From the NCBI GenBank assembly GCA_016714085.1, contig JADJNW010000011.1:62001-126000 (forward strand): a stretch of DNA of 64,000 nt, written 5' to 3'. The position numbers were made by a program, and so were the translations under genes. The stretch comes from Saprospiraceae bacterium. GTDB lineage: Bacteria; Bacteroidota; Bacteroidia; Chitinophagales; Saprospiraceae. Each line of letters begins with the position of its first letter. The first letter of the stretch is position 1. A model generated the notes under the pieces. That model did not search any database. It was given only the letters and a program-made list of their open reading frames with translations, and was not told the origin of the DNA. Positions 8,139-15,538 of this stretch are shown piece by piece.

Positions 8139-9143
8139 TTGTCCATCTTAAAAAACATACACTTCGTCAATCCTGAGCTGCTGGGGCTACTGCTGCTGCT
8201 GCCGCTAATAGGCTTTTTCTATTACTTGCGCTACCGGAAGTATTTTGTCGCCTTGCGCCTGTCTTCATTGCAAGCGCTCGAAGGCATTACGTCCTGGCGC
8301 AGCAAATGGCGAGCGATATTGCCGGCTTTACGGGCTTGTGCCTTTGTTTTGATGGTGATTGCTTTGGCGCGTCCGCAGTTGACCTTGAAAGAAGAGCGCA
8401 TCAACGCGGATAGCATCGACATTATGATGGTGATGGACTTGTCGAGTAGTATGCTGGCGCAAGATTTTCAGCCTGATCGACTGGAAGTGAGCAAGGAATT
8501 GGCGATAGAATTTGTGGACAAGCGCCCTTATGATCGCATAGGACTCACGGTTTTTGCGGGAGAAGCGTTTACGCAATGTCCACTTACGACGGATCACCGT
8601 GTAGTAAAAGAGTTTTTGGCGAATTTGCAATGCGGCATTCTGGAAGACGGAACGGCGATTGGCATGGGCTTGGCAACTGCTGTAAACCGCATGAAAGATA
8701 GCCCTTCCAAGAGTAAAGTAGCAATTCTCTTGACCGATGGCGTGAATAATGCTGGTTATGTAAAACCCATCACCGCTGCTGAGATTGGGCGCGAATTCAA
8801 TATCAAAGTCTATACGATTGGCGTGGGTACGACGGGCGATGCGCTCACCCCCGTGAGTCGACGCAGCGATGGGCGCTATATCTTTGGATTGGCGCGGGTA
8901 GAAATTGACGAGCCTTTGATGCAGCAAATCGCGGAAATGACTGGCGGGCGCTATTATCGGGCGACTTCGGCTGAGGGCTTGGAGCAGATTTACGATCAGA
9001 TTGACCAATTGGAAAAAACAAAAGTAGAAGTGACCAGTATCAAGCGATACAGCGAAGAATTCTATCGTTTTGCCGGAATTGCCTTGCTGTTACTGATATT
9101 AGAATTTATTTTAAGATATACTATTTTCAGAACCATACCGTAA
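8139..9143 (+). CDS. batA: BatA, VWA-domain aerotolerance protein
   Basis: A 334-residue BatA protein. Two N-terminal membrane helices (about 14-30 and 62-78) precede a von Willebrand A domain with MIDAS motif DLSSS (D100, S102, S104), a Thr in EDGTAIG and the LLTDG strand. A last helix lies at about 312-328. The start is TTG at 8139 (MSILKNIHFVNPELL); the usual family N-terminus of the NPELL type follows at once and no nearby in-frame ATG exists. BatA sits in the inner membrane with its VWA domain in the periplasm, and with BatB and BatC is linked to oxidative stress survival. Placement before batB fits. Confidence 0.9.
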   Translation: MSILKNIHFVNPELLGLLLLLPLIGFFYYLRYRKYFVALRLSSLQALEGITSWRSKWRAILPALRACAFVLMVIALARPQLTLKEERINADSIDIMMVMDLSSSMLAQDFQPDRLEVSKELAIEFVDKRPYDRIGLTVFAGEAFTQCPLTTDHRVVKEFLANLQCGILEDGTAIGMGLATAVNRMKDSPSKSKVAILLTDGVNNAGYVKPITAAEIGREFNIKVYTIGVGTTGDALTPVSRRSDGRYIFGLARVEIDEPLMQQIAEMTGGRYYRATSAEGLEQIYDQIDQLEKTKVEVTSIKRYSEEFYRFAGIALLLLILEFILRYTIFRTIP

Positions 9144-9146
9144 TTT

Positions 9147-9226
9147 GAAGTACGAAGTTAGAAGTACGAGGTACGATTTTATCTAATTCGCACTTCCAAC
9201 TTCGTACCTCGTACTTCCAACTTTGA
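9147..9226. repeat. 7-bp word repeat forming a hairpin before batB
   Basis: Four exact 7-mers of the GAAGTAC family (9147-9174) are followed after a short A/T loop by five 7-mers that are their reverse complement (9190-9224). The batB ATG is at 9230. The two arms would pair over roughly 28 bp with few mismatches and would bury the ribosome-binding region of batB. Confidence 0.7.
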
Positions 9227-9229
9227 CAA

Positions 9230-10261
9230 ATGTTTCGATTCGAGCATCCATATTATCTCTACGCTTTAGAAATACTGCCCGTGCTGGGTGTATTTTTCTA
9301 CCTGATGTTGCAATCGCGGAAGCGAGCCTTGCAGCGGTTTGGTAATCGGGAATTGATCAAAAAACTGATGCCGCAAGCCTCGAAGTACAAGCACGCGCTC
9401 AAGTTTTGGCTGTTTCTATTGGGCATTACTTTTATGATTTTCGGAGCGGCGAATCCACAGTGGGGCGTAAAAAGAGAGAATGTAAAGCGCAAAGGCATTG
9501 ATATTTTTGTTGCCTTAGACGTGTCGAAAAGTATGCTGGCGGAAGATATTGCACCGAATCGACTGGAACGCGCGAAGAAATTCTCGGAAGATTTGGTGGA
9601 AAAACTGCGCGGCGAACGCTTGGGGCTTATTCTTTTTGCCGGGAATGCTTATTTGCAAGTGCCTTTGACCACTGATTATGCGGCTTTGGGCATTTTTATC
9701 AAAAGCGCGAATCCTGACCAAATGCCGACCCAAGGTACAGCGATTGGTGATGTAGTTGCTTTATCTGAACGCTCTTTTCCTGCGAATAACCAAAGACATA
9801 AAGTGCTGATTATCATATCCGATGGTGAAAATCATGAGGATGAGGCCCAGCAACGCGCCGAAGAAGCGGCTGACGAAGGTTTGCTTATTTTTACAACAGG
9901 CATTGGTACTGCTGAAGGTGGCTTTATTCCTGAATTTGAAAACGGTACGGTAGATTTCAAGCGCGACGAACGCGGAGAACCCGTGCGCTCTCGCATGAAC
10001 GAAGAAGCTTTGAAGCGCATCGCAGCAGTAGGCAACGGTGCTTATTTTAATCTTGCAAATGATACCGATCAGATTCTGAAAGCCTTGCAACAGCGCATTG
10101 ATATGGTCGAAAAACGAGAATACGAGCAACGCGCTTTTACAGAATTTGAGAGTTATTTTCAATACTTCATCGGCGTTGCGTTGTTATTATTAGTGATCGA
10201 GTTTCTGATTTCTTATACCAAGAATCGCTTTTTGGCGGATAAAGATTTATTTAGAATTTAA
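9230..10261 (+). CDS. batB: BatB, VWA-domain aerotolerance protein
   Basis: A 343-residue paralogue of BatA. Membrane helices lie near residues 8-26 and 57-73, then comes the VWA domain with MIDAS DVSKS (97-101), PTQGTAIGD and the IIISDGENHE strand. A C-terminal helix lies at about 313-331. The start ATG lies only a few bases after the word-repeat hairpin. The insertion with EFENGTVDFKRDERGEPV between the last strands is typical of BatB. The product should work beside BatA and the TPR protein BatC, whose gene follows after 5 nt, in the inner membrane. Confidence 0.92.
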   Translation: MFRFEHPYYLYALEILPVLGVFFYLMLQSRKRALQRFGNRELIKKLMPQASKYKHALKFWLFLLGITFMIFGAANPQWGVKRENVKRKGIDIFVALDVSKSMLAEDIAPNRLERAKKFSEDLVEKLRGERLGLILFAGNAYLQVPLTTDYAALGIFIKSANPDQMPTQGTAIGDVVALSERSFPANNQRHKVLIIISDGENHEDEAQQRAEEAADEGLLIFTTGIGTAEGGFIPEFENGTVDFKRDERGEPVRSRMNEEALKRIAAVGNGAYFNLANDTDQILKALQQRIDMVEKREYEQRAFTEFESYFQYFIGVALLLLVIEFLISYTKNRFLADKDLFRI

Positions 10262-10266
10262 GTAAT

Positions 10267-10935
10267 ATGAAAAGCTTTTGGATTATACTATTTATTGGCA
10301 TCGCTTTTACTTCAGTAAATGCCCAAACCGCCCATAAATACTTGCGCAAAGGCGATAATGAATACAAATCGCAGAGCTATACTACTGCTGAGGAAAATTA
10401 CCGCAAGGCGTTAGAAAAGGAACGAAATGCGCAAGGTAATTACAATCTCGGTAATACGATTTATCAACAAGGGCGCTATGAGGAAGCGATTGAACGCTAC
10501 GAAAGTGCTGCAAAAACGGCCAGCGACAATGGTGTAAAGGCACGCGCTTATCATAATTTAGGCAACACATATTTTAATCAGAAACAATACGAAAGAAGTA
10601 TCGAGGCTTATAAAGACGCGCTCCGCCTGAACCCTTCGGATATGGAAACGAAGATTAACCTGGCTATGGCGCAGAAAATATTGCAACAACAAGAGCCTCC
10701 GCCGCCCGAAGAACAACAACAAGATCCGCCCCAACAGCAACCGCCACCTGATAGCCCCCAACAGCAGCAACAACAGCAGCAGCAAGGGGAATCGGAACAG
10801 CAACAGGAGGAGTTAAAGGATTTGACGAAAGAAGAAGCGCGTAAACTGTTGGAAATCATAGATCAAGAGGAACAGAAAGTGCAACAAAAATTGCGCAAAG
10901 CGCCCAAGCCTACGAAATCGAAAAAGGACTGGTGA
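10267..10935 (+). CDS. batC: BatC, tetratricopeptide protein
   Basis: A 222-residue exported TPR protein with signal peptide 1-19, ending at VNAQ. About three TPR units follow (GNYNLGNTIYQQGRYEEAI, AYHNLGNTYFNQKQYERSI and flanking helices). A strongly Gln/Pro-rich linker (about 140-175) and a charged helical tail complete the chain. This layout is the standard BatC form in Bacteroidota, where it is thought to bridge BatA/BatB in the periplasm. It follows batB with a 5-nt gap, so the two are surely cotranscribed. Confidence 0.9.
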   Translation: MKSFWIILFIGIAFTSVNAQTAHKYLRKGDNEYKSQSYTTAEENYRKALEKERNAQGNYNLGNTIYQQGRYEEAIERYESAAKTASDNGVKARAYHNLGNTYFNQKQYERSIEAYKDALRLNPSDMETKINLAMAQKILQQQEPPPPEEQQQDPPQQQPPPDSPQQQQQQQQQGESEQQQEELKDLTKEEARKLLEIIDQEEQKVQQKLRKAPKPTKSKKDW

Positions 10936-10986
10936 TTTTTTTGAGACTGAGAAAAGGACTGACCAAGTGACATTATTACATTTTCT

Positions 10987-11026
10987 AAAACATCAAAACA
11001 CCATCGCACCAAAATACTATAACACC
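10987..11026. repeat. 8-bp word repeat upstream of batD
   Basis: Five consecutive 8-mers of the AAAACACC family (AAAACATC, AAAACACC, ATCGCACC, AAAATACT, ATAACACC) end 11 nt before the batD ATG at 11038. The family matches the repeat before the DUF58 start (6131). Confidence 0.55.
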
Positions 11027-11037
11027 ATTTTCTAGCT

Positions 11038-12767
11038 ATGAAACGAAAGTTGACATTTTTCATATGGTTATTACCTTTGCTGGTCAGCGCCCAAGCAAGC
11101 TTCGAAGCATCTGCTGACGCTCGACAAGTGCTGCTCAACAGCTATTTCACGGTCAACTTTACATTAAAAAATGCAGAGGGAGAAAACTTTGCACCACCAT
11201 CCTTGGATGATTTTATCATAGCAGCCGGGCCTTCCCGTTCCATGAGTACAACTATTATCAACGGAAAAGTTTCCAAAGAATCTGCTTATTCTTATACGCT
11301 TCAGCCCAAAAATACAGGCAAGTTCACTATTGGCAGTGCTTCTATCCGAGCGAACGGACGCACCTTGCGCACCGATCCTATTAAAATTGAAGTTTTAAAG
11401 GGTAAAGAATTACCAAAAAACAATGCCGCAAATCGGGTCTTTCTTCGAGCAGAATTAAACACGGAGAAAGCGGTGATTGGGCAACAAATTGTACTGGATT
11501 ATAAACTTTATACGGCGATTGACATTGACAGCTACAGTATTTTGGAAGAATCAGATTATCAAGGATTTTATGCCCAGGATTTGAGGCGATTTGACGTGCC
11601 GCTTACGCGGGAAGTAGTAAAAGGCGTGCAATATGTCACCAAAATCTTAAAGCGGGTTGCTTTATTCCCGCAACAAGCCGGAGAGCTGACGATCGCTCCA
11701 TTGCAAATGGAATTAGCAGTTCTGATTAGCGATGGAAGCAGCAGGAATGGATTTCTTTTCAATCGTCCCGTGCAGCGCCTTTTGGTACAAAGCGATGAAG
11801 TCAAGATCAATGTCGAATCCTTGCCAAGCGATGCGCCCAAATCTTTTACGGGCGCTGTCGGCAGTTTTGACGCCACTTACGCCACTAGCCGCAACGAAGC
11901 AAGCACCGATGATGTAGTCTCGCTACGCCTTACGATTACTGGCGATGGCGATATTAAAAGAGTACAGCCGCCAGCTTTGACGATGTCCGATAGCTTTGAA
12001 GTGTATGATCCCAAGGTATTGGAAGAAGCCACCTACGAAAATACAGATGGCAAGCTCACAGGCAGGAAAGAGATTGAATACCTTCTATTGCCCAAGAAAC
12101 CAGGCAGTTATCAATTACAACCCGCTTTCAGCTATTTTAATCCTGATACAGGTCGATATATTACACTTAATCATGATGTTTTTAGTATCAATGTTCAACA
12201 AGGTTCCTTACGCCCTTCAGATATTGATTTAAACGCTGATGCTGCTGCTCAACAAGATATTCGCTTTATAAAATTGGACGCGAAGCTTCATGCGGCAAAA
12301 GAAAATTTTTTCAACGCTACCAATTTCTGGATCCTAACAGCCTTACCGTTTTTGGGTTTAATGGGCGTTATTTTGTAAAGCGTATCCAAAACAAACGACA
12401 CGGCATAGATGCTACGCAATTGAAAATCAAACGCGCGCGCCAGGAACCGCTGCGTCATTTGCAGGTAGCCGAAAAGCACTTGCAAGCAAATGAAAGCCGC
12501 GCTTTTTTTGATGAAGTATCAAAAGCTTTGTTGGGCTACGTTTGCGATAAGCTCCAAATACCGCGCTCGGCGCTGACCAAAGAAAATGTAAAAGAAAAAT
12601 TGCATACATTGAAGGTGGAAGATGGCTTGATCAATAACTTTATGGAAATCATCCAAACCTGCGAAGTGGCGCTATTTTCAGGGCGAGATAATCCTACTGC
12701 CATGAATGAAACCTACCAGCATGCTGTGGAAAATCTTGCAAAAATTGAGACTTCTTTAGGCAAGTAG
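11038..12767 (+). CDS. batD: BatD (oxygen tolerance) protein, frameshifted
   Basis: The first frame (11038-12378) gives a signal peptide, a series of beta-sandwich domains typical of BatD and the start of a membrane helix (NFWILTALPFLGLMGVI). It then hits a false stop in a TTTT run at 12371-12374. The remaining part is in another frame to 12767: VKRIQNKRHGID, then a helical cytoplasmic domain with FFDEVSKALLGYVCDKL. Adding one T joins them as GVIFVKRIQNK and gives a 576-residue protein of normal size. BatD is thought to scaffold the other Bat proteins. It is the last gene of the operon. Single-T loss in a homopolymer points to a sequencing error. Confidence 0.87.
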
Positions 12768-12773
12768 CATTGA

Positions 12774-13118
12774 TTAATTTGAATACGCAAGCTTTTCCTG
12801 CTTTCTTTTCACATCGAGAATTAGGTCATTAATGCCTTCTGACGCATCGTCAAATATCTTTAAATCAAAAGTATAGATATCAATGCTGGTGGGTAGTTTA
12901 GATTTTTTATCCGAGAATTCAAAAGCATACTCGATAAATACATTGCGTTGTCCGTACTCTTTAGTTGAGATATTGGAAAAGCAACGATAATTCAACCCAT
13001 ACATGGGTAGGGAAATTCGATTAGCGTATAGTTCTTCTCGGAGAAACTGATAGATATGATCCAAAACTTCTTTCTCGAAGTATTGATAACGAGTGTGTAA
13101 CTGAACCTGTATGACCAT
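12774..13118 (-). CDS. Hypothetical protein, 114 aa
   Basis: Not recognised. A 114-residue soluble protein on the minus strand opens MVIQVQLHTRYQYFEKEV. It has an alternating helix/strand pattern, many aromatic and charged residues, and a C-terminal helix with DLILDVKRKQEKL. No signal peptide, membrane segment or metal-binding motif is visible. It is convergent with batD, only 6 nt apart, and lies downstream of the ECF sigma factor on the same strand. A terminator-like hairpin separates the two. No function is proposed. Confidence 0.65.
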   Translation of the reverse strand: MVIQVQLHTRYQYFEKEVLDHIYQFLREELYANRISLPMYGLNYRCFSNISTKEYGQRNVFIEYAFEFSDKKSKLPTSIDIYTFDLKIFDDASEGINDLILDVKRKQEKLAYSN

Positions 13119-13186
13119 TTTCGCTAAATTTTGTGCAAATTTTTCAATAAAATTAGCAAAAATCAGTCAAAAATGCAAAAGGAAAT

Positions 13187-13221
13187 GACGGGGTGATTAT
13201 TGTTATCACCATCACCCCATC
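13187..13221 (-). terminator. Terminator hairpin of the ECF sigma gene
   Basis: An 11-bp stem (GATGGGGTGAT pairing with ATCACCCCGTC, one G-U pair) lies just past the minus-strand stop at 13230. It is followed on that strand by a pyrimidine-rich, T-containing stretch. It is well placed as the intrinsic terminator of the sigma factor gene. Confidence 0.6.
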
Positions 13222-13229
13222 AATCTATT

Positions 13230-13811
13230 TTATTGAAGAATTACCTCTTTTTCCTCCACCATCTTTCGGATGTTGATCAACGCATAGCGCATACGACCGA
13301 GCGCAGTATTGATGCTAACCCGCGTAAGCTTGGCAATTTCTTTAAAGCTCATGTCAGCATAATGACGCAGAATAACGACTTCGCGCTGCTCCGGCGGTAA
13401 TTGATCTACCAGTTGGCGAATTTTATCATGTGTCTGGCTGCGAATGATACCTTGCTCAGCATTATCATCCGAAACCTGGAGGATATCGAAAATATCGAAC
13501 GTTTCCGTTGGAGACACTTGAGGGCGGCGCTTGGTGCGGCGGAAGTAATCCACACACATATTATACGCTATACGCATAGCCCATTGCAGGAACTTACCTT
13601 CGTGATTGTACTTACCTTTGCGCAGGGTATCAATAATTTTAATAAAAACCTCCTGGAAAATATCTTCTGCAAGACTCTGATCCTTGACAAAAAGATAGAT
13701 CGAAGTGTAGATTTTTTGCTGATGACGATTAAGGAGCGTTTCAAACGCGCGTTCGTCACCTTCCAAATAGAGTGCGATGAGCTGTTGGTCATTCAACGGC
13801 GTAACTTGCAT
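13230..13811 (-). CDS. RNA polymerase ECF-type sigma factor
   Basis: A 193-residue sigma-70 family protein with region 2 (about 20-95, DQSLAEDIFQEVFIKI and FLQWAMRIAYNMCVDYFRR) and region 4 (about 130-185, LPPEQREVVILRHYADMSFKEIA, then the helix-turn-helix NTALGRMRYALINIRK). It resembles the widely conserved SigW/RpoE-like group of Bacteroidota. No anti-sigma gene follows; downstream is an unknown gene and upstream a divergent lipoprotein gene. The 5' leader carries a 10-bp inverted repeat abutting the start codon, which suggests translational control. Confidence 0.92.
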   Translation of the reverse strand: MQVTPLNDQQLIALYLEGDERAFETLLNRHQQKIYTSIYLFVKDQSLAEDIFQEVFIKIIDTLRKGKYNHEGKFLQWAMRIAYNMCVDYFRRTKRRPQVSPTETFDIFDILQVSDDNAEQGIIRSQTHDKIRQLVDQLPPEQREVVILRHYADMSFKEIAKLTRVSINTALGRMRYALINIRKMVEEKEVILQ

Positions 13812-13813
13812 AA

Positions 13814-13856
13814 CTAAATAATTTTAGCGTTATGGGATTGAAATCTAATTATTTAG
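13814..13856 (-). promoter_or_regulatory. Inverted repeat at the sigma factor start
   Basis: CTAAATAATT (13814-13823) and AATTATTTAG (13847-13856) are perfect reverse complements. The inner arm lies 2 nt before the sigma factor start codon, so a leader hairpin would cover its ribosome-binding site. Confidence 0.4.
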
Positions 13857-14159
13857 TGTAGAAGTTATAACCGATAGACAAACAGTTTTTAGATTAGATA
13901 ATAGAATTAATTGCGCGTTTGATTAAAACTTTCCCAAAGATAAAGGCAATATTTTGAAAAAAAGAAATGTTTCTAAATTTTTTTCTTCGCTTAACAAGAA
14001 TTTAACGAAATTTCATAAACCTTTGTAAAGTAAAAGACAAAAGTTATTTGGTAATACTCGTTGAATTCGAGATAGTTACAAATCCCAATCAGGATTAACA
14101 AAATTTTCACCAACTGGAAGAGAAAATAATTCCGTCTGATAAATAAAAAAAATCACAGA
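13857..14159. other. Divergent intergenic region, sigma factor / lipoprotein
   Basis: A/T-rich region between the divergent sigma factor and lipoprotein genes. CAAAGATA at 13935-13942 is the reverse complement of TATCTTTG, an exact -7 box facing the sigma gene. I see no convincing promoter for the plus-strand lipoprotein, no ORF and no RNA gene. Confidence 0.4.
13935..13942 (-). promoter_or_regulatory. -7 promoter box (TATCTTTG) for the ECF sigma gene
   Basis: An exact TAnnTTTG match on the minus strand, giving a leader of roughly 115 nt before the sigma factor start. The -33 element is not obvious. Confidence 0.45.
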
Positions 14160-14639
14160 ATGAAAACAACATCCATCATTTGTCTGGGCTTCGCGCTGTT
14201 TCTAAGCAATTGCAATGTCAAAAAGACCTCTGGGCTTGATTCTACTGGAACAGTGTCCTTTATTTTTGGTCGCTACCATGGCTTTTGCATGAGCGATTGT
14301 ACTACTTTGTATAAAATTGATAATCAGCAACTTTTCGCTGATCAGGTTGAAAAATTGCAAGACCCGGAACAATTGAGCTTCAGCGATAAACCTATGTCCA
14401 ACAAAGACTATAGCACGGCTCAAGCATTACTCGCTGCTTTTCCGAAGCAATTACTGGATGAAAAAGAAGAAACTATTGGTTGCCCGGATTGTGCCGATCA
14501 GGGTGGTTATTACTTAGAATACAGCACTGGTTCTGCCGCACATAGCTGGCGACTGGATACCAATACCGGTGCGCTTCCTGAATATTTGGCGGCTTACGCG
14601 CAATTGATAGAAGAAACTTTGACTAAACTTGAAAAATAA
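14160..14639 (+). CDS. Putative lipoprotein, unknown function
   Basis: Not recognised beyond being a lipoprotein. The signal peptide of about 17 residues ends in the lipobox LSNC, with Cys18 as the probable lipidated residue. The mature part of about 140 residues carries two Cys pairs, CMSDC near 43-47 and CPDC near 104-107, which could form disulfides or bind a metal. A helical tail (EYLAAYAQLIEETLTKL) closes the chain. It stands between the divergent sigma factor gene and dedA. The start ATG lies in an A-rich leader typical of Bacteroidota. Confidence 0.7.
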   Translation: MKTTSIICLGFALFLSNCNVKKTSGLDSTGTVSFIFGRYHGFCMSDCTTLYKIDNQQLFADQVEKLQDPEQLSFSDKPMSNKDYSTAQALLAAFPKQLLDEKEETIGCPDCADQGGYYLEYSTGSAAHSWRLDTNTGALPEYLAAYAQLIEETLTKLEK

Positions 14640-14725
14640 TTTATATTTATAAAAGCCTGAATATAAATTCAAAGCAAACTTATTCTCGCCTTCAGGGCAA
14701 GGTCTGTTTCTTTAAAATTATTGTC

Positions 14726-14733
14726 TATCTTTG
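14726..14733 (+). promoter_or_regulatory. -7 promoter box (TATCTTTG) for dedA
   Basis: TATCTTTG is an exact Bacteroidota -7 element, 24 nt upstream of the chosen ATG (14758). This gives a very short leader and argues against the earlier in-frame start at 14731, which lies inside the promoter. Confidence 0.55.
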
Positions 14734-14757
14734 CGCCCTAAACCTAAAAGACAGAGG

Positions 14758-15423
14758 ATGATACAATCTATCATTGACTTTATTTTGCATATCGACGAGC
14801 ATTTGGCTGATTTGGTAGTACAGTATGGCTTTTGGACGCTCTTCATTTTGTTCCTGATTATTTTTTGCGAAACAGGGCTTGTCGTCACGCCATTCTTGCC
14901 AGGTGATTCGCTACTTTTTGCAGCGGGTACGCTTTCTGCACAATTCCCTGAATCCTTGAATATCTGGCTGATGCTTGTTCTGCTGATTGTAGCAGCTATT
15001 CTTGGCGATACGGTCAATTATTTAATCGGCGCATTTGCAGGAAAACGCATTTTGGCGATGCGTCGCCCGATCATTCGGCAATCGCATTTGGATCGTACGC
15101 ATCGGTTTTATGAAAAATACGGCGGGAAAACTATTATCCTGGCGCGCTTCGTGCCGATTGTACGCACTTTTGCGCCTTTTGTAGCAGGATTGGGACAAAT
15201 GTCTTACCGAAATTTTGTTTTTTACAATGTTATCGGCGGTTTTCTTTGGGTTATTCCATTGACGCTGGCTGGTTTTTTCTTTGGAAATATTCCCATTGTC
15301 AAAAACAATTTTTCTCTTGTTGTACTGCTCATTATCTTTGTTTCTATACTTCCGCCTATTATTGCCGGATTAAAGGAGTATTTGCAAAATGTCAAAAAGA
15401 AAAAAATGCAGTCCAATAGCTGA
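14758..15423 (+). CDS. DedA-family (SNARE-associated) membrane protein
   Basis: A 221-residue DedA membrane protein. Conserved features are the ETGLVVTPFLPGDSLLF segment (about 42-58), the GDTVNYLIGAFAGKR stretch (about 88-102), the FYEKYGGKTIILARFVPIVRTFAPFVAG core (about 121-148, with catalytic-type Arg residues) and WVIPLTLAGFFFG. Four to six membrane helices are evident. DedA proteins help flip lipid carriers such as undecaprenyl phosphate and support membrane homeostasis. The gene stands alone with its own promoter and a clear terminator at 15479-15509. Confidence 0.93.
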   Translation: MIQSIIDFILHIDEHLADLVVQYGFWTLFILFLIIFCETGLVVTPFLPGDSLLFAAGTLSAQFPESLNIWLMLVLLIVAAILGDTVNYLIGAFAGKRILAMRRPIIRQSHLDRTHRFYEKYGGKTIILARFVPIVRTFAPFVAGLGQMSYRNFVFYNVIGGFLWVIPLTLAGFFFGNIPIVKNNFSLVVLLIIFVSILPPIIAGLKEYLQNVKKKKMQSNS

Positions 15424-15478
15424 AACGTGCGGTACAAGTAGCGTTTCGCATTTAGCAAATACTGTCAAAATGTAATGC

Positions 15479-15509
15479 AATAGCTCCATATTGGGGCTAT
15501 TTTTTTATT
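15479..15509 (+). terminator. Intrinsic terminator of dedA
   Basis: AATAGCTCC (15479-15487) pairs with GGGGCTATT (15493-15501) across a 5-nt loop and is followed by a T-rich tract. The next gene's ATG (15539) lies 30 nt further on. Confidence 0.75.
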
Positions 15510-15538
15510 TTGCGAAATCATTAAAAACCCTGTTGATC

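Noticed and set aside
12371..12374. Programmed ribosomal frameshift in batD
   Set aside because: There is no heptameric slippery site or downstream pseudoknot; the same one-base loss in unrelated genes is better explained by homopolymer error.
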